Source: CAZIZT01 sp964544085 (GTDB lineage Bacteria; Campylobacterota_A; Desulfurellia; Desulfurellales; Hippeaceae). Taken from it: DNA of 17,891 bases. The stretch is taken from the NCBI GenBank assembly GCA_964544085.1, contig CAZIZT010000034.1:1-17891 (forward strand). The letters run 5' to 3'. The notes beneath the pieces were generated by a model, which searched no databases, was not told where the DNA came from, and saw only the letters and a list, made by a program, of their open reading frames with translations. How positions within the stretch are numbered: the first letter of the stretch is position 1; each line of letters opens with the position of its first letter. Shown in pieces: positions 7,051 to 12,755 of this stretch. The position numbers and the translations under genes were made by a program.

Positions 7051-8928
7051 TTAGATACCCAACCCTTTTCTTTTTTCTTCAATATAATCAGCCATCACCC
7101 TGGCAGCCTTAATAGGATCAGGCTCTATAAAGAAAGCGCCACCCACAAGATCAAGCGCATCCTTTGTCAGGATCTTCACAACCTCTGGACCACCAAGAAC
7201 AGGGGGCATTACGCCAAGGTGGGTGTAGATACCAGAAGCCACAAAATACGTACCGATGGAGACGGCTTTTTCAGTCATCGGTTCTGTAGCAGATCCCACA
7301 AGTGGCAAATCGGATATATCAACGCCTAAATCCTCAGCCATCATATTTGCTATAACAAGCATTCTCGAGCAATCCACGCATGAACCCATATTCAACGCAG
7401 GTGGTATTCCGAGCGCTTTACATACAGACCTTAGGCCTTCTCCTGCATTTTCTGCATACTCAGGCAAAAAGATGCCATACTCCGCACATGCCGTAGCCCA
7501 GCATCCTGTGCCTATGACAAGTATATCCCTTTTTATAAGCTCATTAACGATGGTCACATGGTTGTAGTTGTGTTTGACTTTTGGATTGTTGCATCCGACT
7601 ATGCCCGCTACGCCACGTATTTTACCCGATTTTATTGCCTCCTCAAGCGGCGCGAGGCTCCCCCCTAATGCTTCCAGTATCGCTTCAACAGAAAAACCAC
7701 CTATCGCCTCACTCTTTCCTTTAGGGATCCTGACCTTCTCTTTTATCCTGTTTGGAAAGTTGTCTATCGCCGTTTTGACTATCTCCTTTGCTATCTCATC
7801 TGCCCTATCCTCGTAAAACTTTATATGCGTTGCGCCGGGGAATGTGGCAATTGGGCTTGTATCAATAATCTTTGTATGGTAGCACCTTGCAACATCAACA
7901 AGTGATGGCATTATACACTGAACATCCACAACCATGGCCTCCACAGCTCCAGTCACTATGGCAAGCTCCTGTTGCAACCAGTTACCGGCAATGGGCACGT
8001 TCCTTCGCATAAGTACCTCAAGACCGGTACAACACATGCCGGCTACGTTAATACCAGAAGCACCCTTTGATTTTGCATAATCAATGAGTTCCGGATCCAA
8101 AGCAGCATCAACAATCTTCTCCGACAGTACGGGCTCATGTCCATGCAACACAATGTTTACCTTATCCTCCTGCAACACACCAAGATTGGCTTCGGATTTG
8201 GATATCTGTGGTGTACCGAAGAGTATATCCTGAAACTCCGTTGCAATCAGAGATCCACCCCAACCATCACCCAGTGAAGCCTTCAATCCCTGAGCTATCA
8301 AAGATAAGGGGTCATGATCCACACCGATGTGGGTTCTATGCATTATCTCAACGATCTCCCTGTCTATATTCCTCGGATTGATACCCAGCTTATTCCATAC
8401 CTCTTTTCTTTTGTTAGAGGCATACGAATCAGCAAACTTTATAAGCGATTCATCCTGTTTACCAAAATCCTTAAATGCAATTTCGACTATCTGTTTTGCT
8501 ATGCTCTTCGCATCCTTGCCATCTGTCTCCAAACCAAGTTTCTTTGCAACATCCTTAAGCTTTTTCTCGTCTTTTATCGGATACGGGGCTTTGCCTTCCA
8601 AGGCTTCATGCATTGCCAAAACCACATGCCTGCCATGATCAGAGTGTGCAGCAGCACCAGCAGCTATCATCCTGACAATATTCCTTGCAACAATAGTATC
8701 TGCCGTGGCACCACATACACCCTTTTGTGGACCCTCACCAAAGGGATCTATTCTGCACGGTCCAGACATACAGTTCTTACAGCATATACCAAGCTGGCCA
8801 TAACCACATTGCGGCTGCTGCGCTTCCAATCTATCCCAAACCGTTTCAACACCGTCAGATTCAGCTTTTCTAATCATTTCCTGTGTTGCAGCATCTATTG
8901 ATTTCTCCTGGGCACTCCACTTCTTCAT
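7051..8928 (-). CDS. cooS: Anaerobic carbon monoxide dehydrogenase catalytic subunit CooS
   Basis: Catalyses CO + H2O = CO2 + 2H+ + 2e- at a Ni-Fe-S C-cluster; 625 aa, usual for monofunctional CODH. D-cluster ligands C41 and C49 and B-cluster ligands C50, C53, C58 and C72 are present. The C-cluster set is complete: His in VLHGHEP, Cys in GMCCTG, VQCIMP, VGCNNP, GTGCWA and GSCVDC. The acid-base Lys is in TEKAVSIG, and the proton-relay histidines are in AHSDHGRH. None of the residues I could check is substituted. I chose ATG at 8928 because AAGGAGG lies 8 nt upstream; ATG at 8955 would lie inside cooF and lacks such a site. cooF precedes it by 13 bp. No acetyl-CoA synthase or energy-converting hydrogenase gene is nearby, so its electrons must leave through CooF and the diaphorase, or elsewhere. 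Confidence 0.97.
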   Translation of the reverse strand: MKKWSAQEKSIDAATQEMIRKAESDGVETVWDRLEAQQPQCGYGQLGICCKNCMSGPCRIDPFGEGPQKGVCGATADTIVARNIVRMIAAGAAAHSDHGRHVVLAMHEALEGKAPYPIKDEKKLKDVAKKLGLETDGKDAKSIAKQIVEIAFKDFGKQDESLIKFADSYASNKRKEVWNKLGINPRNIDREIVEIMHRTHIGVDHDPLSLIAQGLKASLGDGWGGSLIATEFQDILFGTPQISKSEANLGVLQEDKVNIVLHGHEPVLSEKIVDAALDPELIDYAKSKGASGINVAGMCCTGLEVLMRRNVPIAGNWLQQELAIVTGAVEAMVVDVQCIMPSLVDVARCYHTKIIDTSPIATFPGATHIKFYEDRADEIAKEIVKTAIDNFPNRIKEKVRIPKGKSEAIGGFSVEAILEALGGSLAPLEEAIKSGKIRGVAGIVGCNNPKVKHNYNHVTIVNELIKRDILVIGTGCWATACAEYGIFLPEYAENAGEGLRSVCKALGIPPALNMGSCVDCSRMLVIANMMAEDLGVDISDLPLVGSATEPMTEKAVSIGTYFVASGIYTHLGVMPPVLGGPEVVKILTKDALDLVGGAFFIEPDPIKAARVMADYIEEKRKGLGI

Positions 8929-8941
8929 TTCAAAAACCTCC

Positions 8942-9541
8942 TTATTTATTCGCATTATTCTGCTGTTTTAGATACTCTCTCCAAATTCTTACACTATCTG
9001 GCACTCTAAATCTTTCCGGCTCATCAGGAGCTCTGGTAATACCCAGCGTTACCTTTTTCCGCGTTTGACCAATAAGTTCGTTTATATCACCAAACACAAG
9101 CGCGCCTGTCTTGCAGGCTTCAACACACGCGGGCTGTCTACCCTCTTTCTGCCTGTCAATACAGTTGTCACACTTCACATTCACGTCTCTATCAAGGTGA
9201 ATCTTATAGGTCTTACCGAACGTAATTACACCGAATGGACACGCAATGGCACACATACCACATGAGATACACTTTCCATAATCGATAACAACAGAGTCAC
9301 CATCCCTATAAAGGGCACCTGTTGGACAAATTTCCATGCATGGAGCGGGATTGCAGTGTCTGCACCTGTTCGGAAAGGTCAACAAATCCGCACCAACCTC
9401 AACATGAATCCTTGGCTTTGCAAGCACCTTTTCGAAAAGCATACTATAGATATCCCTGCTTTCTGAGTGCTCGACAGCACACGCAATCTCACACTGCTTG
9501 CAGCCAATACATCTCTCCGGGTAGATCATTACTCCTTTCAT
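8942..9541 (-). CDS. cooF: CooF-like four-cluster iron-sulfur protein, electron acceptor of CODH
   Basis: Polyferredoxin that takes electrons from the CooS D-cluster and passes them on; 199 aa, cytoplasmic, no signal peptide. Four [4Fe-4S] sites are visible: C11, C14, C17 with C21; C60, C63, C68 with C72; C91, C94, C97 with C101; and C124, C127, C139, C143. Ligands may be exchanged between paired sites, as is normal in this DMSO-reductase-B/HycB-like fold. The start is ATG 9541 with AGGAGGTG 5 nt upstream, the strongest ribosome site in the locus. It is the first gene after a 124-bp gap that carries repeated CTACCG elements. HycB-like proteins of formate dehydrogenases look similar; the position directly before cooS settles the name. 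Confidence 0.92.
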   Translation of the reverse strand: MKGVMIYPERCIGCKQCEIACAVEHSESRDIYSMLFEKVLAKPRIHVEVGADLLTFPNRCRHCNPAPCMEICPTGALYRDGDSVVIDYGKCISCGMCAIACPFGVITFGKTYKIHLDRDVNVKCDNCIDRQKEGRQPACVEACKTGALVFGDINELIGQTRKKVTLGITRAPDEPERFRVPDSVRIWREYLKQQNNANK

Positions 9542-9600
9542 TTAAACACCTCCTGTTAACTTATAGAACAGAATAAACCCGTTACAGAGCTATCGCAATT

Positions 9601-9660
9601 AAATATTACCACTATAGGTTAAGTTATTAACCGGTAGAAAATTTCAAACGAACGGTAGGA
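9601..9660 (-). promoter_or_regulatory. Putative RcoM/LytTR operator and promoter upstream of cooF
   Basis: On the minus strand CTACCG occurs twice, at 9658-9653 and 9637-9632, exactly 21 bp (two helical turns) apart. The upstream copy continues as ACCGTTCGT, which fits the 9-base LytTR-type half-site pattern. A -10-like TATAGT (9611-9616, 5 of 6) follows at a distance that puts the second repeat over a poor -35, as in activator-dependent promoters. The leader would be about 63 nt. The link to the RcoM-like protein is inferred. Confidence 0.5.
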
Positions 9661-9665
9661 TTTGA

Positions 9666-10394
9666 CTATTTAATGGAAAGGAGTGAATGTAACCTTGCTT
9701 TATTTCTCCTGCTGATCGGCAGATAGAACGATTTCTCAGCCTTGAGGTGCAGCTTACAATTTGTGCCATTGCATTTCATTTCGAACAGGTAGGCAAGATT
9801 AACAAGATAGCTTTTGTGGGACCTAAAGAAACCCTTACTGGAAAGAGACTCCTCGAGTTCGGATATCTTAAGGTTGGTGAAATACCGTGTTCCCGATCTA
9901 TCAAAAAGCAAAGAGGCGCTACCGATGCTCCTAACAAATACAATATCCGATGTGTTTAGAAACACCATGCGATTCTTGTATGCAACGGGCAGCTTATCTA
10001 TAACACTGTGCTTTTTCTTATCGTTACCAATCACATTGGTAATAGCGAAACTGGACAGGTCATAAAATATAGCCACAATACCAGAAAACTCACCGGAAGA
10101 TGCGAACATCTTTGCAAGCTTAACAAGAAAAAGGGAGGGCTTACCCTTGAAATTGAGAATCTTTACAATAGGCAGCTCCACATTTTCCCTTGCCGAGAGG
10201 TTGTTGAAATATTCATAGATCTTCTTCCTCTCGGACTCATCTATATGAAACTCCACAACATCCCTTTCATACGCCTCTTTTCCCACAATGTTATCACGTG
10301 CATATGGATTCATGTAGGTTATCTTTTTGTTCTTATCAATGAAAACAACACCTGTGGGCAGCGTAGATATAAAAGGCTCAAACTCACCGATCAT
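9666..10394 (-). CDS. rcoM: RcoM-like CO-sensing transcriptional regulator (PAS-LytTR)
   Basis: Probable single-component activator of the CO genes; 242 aa, close to known RcoM length. Residues 5-113 form a PAS domain (PTGVVFIDKNKKITYMNPYA through GIVAIFYDL). Residues about 133-240 form a LytTR DNA-binding domain (VFLNTSDIVFV; FFRSHKSYLVNL). H50, in EFHIDESERKK, aligns by eye with the haem-ligating His74 of Burkholderia RcoM. The PAS domain has no cysteine, and its only methionines past residue 1 are M28 and M96; the Met104 position appears to be K78 or I79. The ATG overlaps the upstream stop (ATGA), so it is coupled to the NikR-like gene. It sits directly before cooF on the same strand. Haem binding is not proven; a LytTR regulator with another PAS ligand is the alternative. 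Confidence 0.78.
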   Translation of the reverse strand: MIGEFEPFISTLPTGVVFIDKNKKITYMNPYARDNIVGKEAYERDVVEFHIDESERKKIYEYFNNLSARENVELPIVKILNFKGKPSLFLVKLAKMFASSGEFSGIVAIFYDLSSFAITNVIGNDKKKHSVIDKLPVAYKNRMVFLNTSDIVFVRSIGSASLLFDRSGTRYFTNLKISELEESLSSKGFFRSHKSYLVNLAYLFEMKCNGTNCKLHLKAEKSFYLPISRRNKARLHSLLSIK

Positions 10395-10771
10395 TTCAAT
10401 CCAATTCCCACTACCTTCATCACAGCTATATTACCGAGATTTCCTGTACACTCCCTGGTAAACCGCTTCAGTTCCTTCTTTGATCCCTCAACCAAACAGA
10501 GACTCAATATCTGTTTTTTGCCAATCAGCTCTATGGGAATGGTTAATACAGGATACCTTTCTGAAAGCACAGGGGAATCCGCCACCACAATTATAAGGTA
10601 AAGCCCATCTTCGATTCCTTCATCGTTTGATAAAACATAGTCATTTATCAATGTTCTTATCATAAGAGACCTGTTCTCCGTTGCTCTTCTGCTGATGATC
10701 TCATCGAACTTTTTAAGCAGTTGCCAATCTATGGAAAATGTGCACTTGACAATATCATCACTGCTGTCCAT
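10391..10771 (-). CDS. NikR-like ribbon-helix-helix regulator lacking nickel ligands
   Basis: 126 aa. Residues 6-47 match a ribbon-helix-helix DNA-binding domain (VKCTFSIDWQLLKKFDEII, then NRSLMIRTLINDYV). Residues about 57-126 match the NikR ACT-like regulatory domain (GLYLIIVV; ILSLCLVEGSKKELKRF; IAVMKVVGIG), about the usual NikR size. The protein contains no histidine at all, so the three His ligands of the high-affinity NikR site cannot be present; the Cys ligand position is Ile by my alignment. Cysteines are C10, C92 and C108. It is the first gene of the leftward unit and overlaps the RcoM-like gene by 4 bp. It may repress this operon or the divergent gpmA in answer to another signal, or act as a partner of the RcoM-like protein. 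The ATG has no ribosome site. Confidence 0.75.
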   Translation of the reverse strand: MDSSDDIVKCTFSIDWQLLKKFDEIISRRATENRSLMIRTLINDYVLSNDEGIEDGLYLIIVVADSPVLSERYPVLTIPIELIGKKQILSLCLVEGSKKELKRFTRECTGNLGNIAVMKVVGIGLK

Positions 10772-10778
10772 GTTACGT

Positions 10779-10806
10779 ATTTTAGCATTTACACACTTTT
10801 AATCAA
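10779..10806 (-). promoter_or_regulatory. Sigma70-type promoter of the NikR-like/RcoM unit
   Basis: Minus strand: TTGATT (10801-10806), 16-bp spacer, TAAAAT (10779-10784). The expected start of transcription, about 7 nt on, falls at or next to the ATG at 10771, which would make the message leaderless or nearly so. Confidence 0.6.
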
Positions 10807-10867
10807 ATTTTAATAGAACCCCAGCATTACCTGCTAAAGAGCAGCAATTGAAAAATAGGTTACCCAT

Positions 10868-10897
10868 TTGACAAAAAACCATGATTGGGTGTATAAA
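10868..10897 (+). promoter_or_regulatory. Sigma70-type promoter of gpmA
   Basis: A perfect TTGACA (10868-10873), an 18-bp spacer and TATAAA (10892-10897). It diverges from the NikR-like promoter, whose -35 lies about 60 bp away. The leader is about 25 nt and contains GGGAGG (10918-10923). Confidence 0.78.
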
Positions 10898-10928
10898 ATG
10901 GCTGTTTAGTAACTAACGGGAGGTAATC

Positions 10929-11597
10929 ATGCTTGTACTTTTAAGGCACGGCCAATCCATATGGAATAAAGAGAACCTGTTTACAGGATGGGTAGATGTT
11001 CCGTTAAGCGAAGAGGGAATCAAGGAAGCGCTCGAGGCGGGAGAGAAAATGAAGGACCTATGTTTCGACGAGGTTTACACCTCTGTTTTGATTCGCGCCA
11101 TAGAAACGGCAATGATAGCTCTCGTTAAAAACAGGTGCGGGAAGATGCCCATAATCCAGCACGATTCAGGCAGAATGAAAGAGTGGGCAACAATCAACAA
11201 CGACCTGGATGTGCTGCCGGTCTATGAGATAGAGGAACTCAACGAGAGGTACTACGGTCAGCTTCAGGGTAAGAATAAAAAGAAAATGGCGGAAGAGTAC
11301 GGTGCAGAGATGGTGCACAAATGGAGGAGAAGTTATGCTATACAGCCGCCCGGAGGAGAATCGCTTAAGGACAATTACGAACGTACAATACCATTCTTCA
11401 AAAGCGTAATAGAAAAGAAACTTGCCGAGGGGAAGAATATCCTCATAAGCGCTCATGGCAACAGCCTCAGGGCTATTGTAAAGTACGTTGAGAATATATC
11501 GGACGAAGAGATACCCAAACTCGAGATACCGACAGGAGTTCCAATTATCTACGATTATGTTGATGGAAGATTTACCAATAAACGGGTACTCGAATGA
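10929..11597 (+). CDS. gpmA: 2,3-bisphosphoglycerate-dependent phosphoglycerate mutase
   Basis: Interconverts 2- and 3-phosphoglycerate in glycolysis and gluconeogenesis; 222 aa, cytosolic. The catalytic phosphohistidine motif is LLRHGQS (H7), with NLFTGWVDVPLS following. NERYYGQLQG (105-114) carries the active-site Glu, PPGGESL (140-146) the substrate loop, and SAHGNSLRA (174-182) the second catalytic His (H176). These identify dPGM rather than a general histidine phosphatase. The stretch before NERYYG is longer than in the E. coli enzyme as I recall it. GGGAGG lies 5 nt before the ATG. The stop overlaps the next start (ATGA), tying it to the LUD and ATPase genes. Confidence 0.93.
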   Translation: MLVLLRHGQSIWNKENLFTGWVDVPLSEEGIKEALEAGEKMKDLCFDEVYTSVLIRAIETAMIALVKNRCGKMPIIQHDSGRMKEWATINNDLDVLPVYEIEELNERYYGQLQGKNKKKMAEEYGAEMVHKWRRSYAIQPPGGESLKDNYERTIPFFKSVIEKKLAEGKNILISAHGNSLRAIVKYVENISDEEIPKLEIPTGVPIIYDYVDGRFTNKRVLE

Positions 11598-12013
11598 GCG
11601 AAACGCTGCTTGAGAGATTCATCAGGATAGCTGCAGAAAACGGCGTCGAAACACAAAGTCTCGAGAGCATAAAAGAGAAGTATCCACATCTCGAAATAGA
11701 GGAAGGCTGCACAAAACAGGGCAACGTATCGGTTGTAAGAGCACTTTCAGCAAGTGCATTTGAAGCAAGTGCGCTTGTAGACACATCCGATCCGGATGCC
11801 CTGAAATGCCTGATGGACACCGACACGCTTATCATCATAATCGATAGCAACAGAATCTATTCATCAATGCACGAAGCATATAAAGAAGCTTTTAAAAGCC
11901 AGCCGGAAAGCTATATGTTGTTCATATCGCAGGAGAGCAAAACAGCCGATATTGAAAAGCAGCTTGTAAGCGGCATGCAGGGCCCTAAAAAACTCATCTT
12001 TGCAATTGCATGA
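11594..12013 (+). CDS. Short LUD-domain (LutC/YkgG-like, DUF162) protein
   Basis: 139 aa, no signal peptide or membrane segment. The C-terminal stretch SKTADIEKQLVSGMQGPKKL (115-134) is close to the LUD signature of LutC, where R/K-TADIE and GxHGP are typical. EASALVDTSD (57-66) fits the ETGT-type strand, and ERFIRIAAENGVE the N-terminal helix. It is shorter than LutC (about 200-240 aa). In LutABC, LutC takes part in lactate oxidation, but lutA and lutB are absent here, so that role should not be assumed. It overlaps gpmA by 4 bp and ends 1 bp before the ATPase start, so the three are probably co-translated. Confidence 0.75.
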   Translation: MSETLLERFIRIAAENGVETQSLESIKEKYPHLEIEEGCTKQGNVSVVRALSASAFEASALVDTSDPDALKCLMDTDTLIIIIDSNRIYSSMHEAYKEAFKSQPESYMLFISQESKTADIEKQLVSGMQGPKKLIFAIA

Positions 12014-12014
12014 A

Positions 12015-12752
12015 ATGGATGTGTCCAAATTTCTTGCGTTCAGGTGGAGCGAGGGTGCTCTTGAAAACATAGAGCACCCGGATCTTGTAAAACGGGAAAA
12101 TCTGATAGCCATTGATAAACAGATCTCTACGATAATAAAGAACACACGGGCATTTGTTAATGGGAATCATTTTTTAAACATGCTACTGTGGGGTGAACGT
12201 GGATCTGGTAAATCATCGGTGGTAAAGATGTTGCTTGAAACATTCAAAGATAAAGGGCTAAGGGTGATTGAAATAGACAAAGAATCCGCTTTCAGCATCT
12301 ACCCGCTCTACAAAAAGATACGCTGTTTGCCTGAGTACAGGTTTTTACTCTTCTTTGATGATATCTCGTTCGACGCACAGGACGATACCTACAGACGCTT
12401 TAAATCCATCATAGAGGGTGGAATTGAACAAACACCGAAAAACGTAATGTTTGTAGCAACATCCAATAAACGACATCTGATAAAGGAGCACGCCCTGAAC
12501 ACACAGGATATCTATTCAAGGGACGAAATAAACGAACAGCTGTCGCTGTTTGGCAGATTTGGTTTAATTGTAGGTTTTCCTCCGTTTTCTAAGGAAGAGT
12601 ATCTATCCATTGTAAAATATTACCTGGAGCGTATGGGCATTGAAATGAATAAAGAAATTGAAAAGGAAGCCGAGGCTTATGCTATGGAGCGCGCCTCAAG
12701 AAGTGGAAGGGTAGCAAAACAGTTTGCCATATACAAAAGCATTTTCAGGTGA
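12015..12752 (+). CDS. DUF815-family AAA+ ATPase
   Basis: P-loop ATPase, 245 aa from ATG 12015. Walker A is GERGSGKS (60-67), Walker B LLFFDDISFD (111-120), and sensor-1-like VATSNKRHL (147-155). EINEQLSLFGRFGL (171-184) is the DUF815 signature region with a possible Arg finger (R181). The family is widespread and its function is unknown. The ATG begins 1 bp after the LUD stop and no clear ribosome site is seen; in-frame TTG codons at 12000 and 12006 are weaker alternatives, so the start is uncertain by up to five codons. It ends 3 bp before the convergent kinase gene. Confidence 0.85.
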   Translation: MDVSKFLAFRWSEGALENIEHPDLVKRENLIAIDKQISTIIKNTRAFVNGNHFLNMLLWGERGSGKSSVVKMLLETFKDKGLRVIEIDKESAFSIYPLYKKIRCLPEYRFLLFFDDISFDAQDDTYRRFKSIIEGGIEQTPKNVMFVATSNKRHLIKEHALNTQDIYSRDEINEQLSLFGRFGLIVGFPPFSKEEYLSIVKYYLERMGIEMNKEIEKEAEAYAMERASRSGRVAKQFAIYKSIFR

Positions 12753-12755
12753 GTT

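Noticed and set aside
8314..8901. Plus-strand open frame of 195 codons opposite cooS
   Set aside because: It is a shadow of the strongly conserved cooS coding sequence; its Ser-, Leu- and Cys-rich composition resembles no family I know.
8929..8955. Longer cooS start at 8955
   Set aside because: It overlaps the end of cooF and leaves the strong AAGGAGG site inside the coding region; ATG 8928 has ideal spacing to it.
7051..9541. Bifunctional CODH/acetyl-CoA synthase or CO-dependent H2-forming cluster
   Set aside because: No acsB, corrinoid protein, [NiFe]-hydrogenase or membrane ECH subunit is present in the window.
10831..10844. Inverted repeat CTGCT-AAAG-AGCAG in the divergent region, as an operator
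   Set aside because: The arms are only 5 bp and short palindromes are common by chance; without conservation data I do not call it a site.
12000..12014. TTG starts upstream of the DUF815 gene
   Set aside because: They would overlap the LUD gene without a ribosome site; ATG 12015 directly after the LUD stop is simpler, though not proven.
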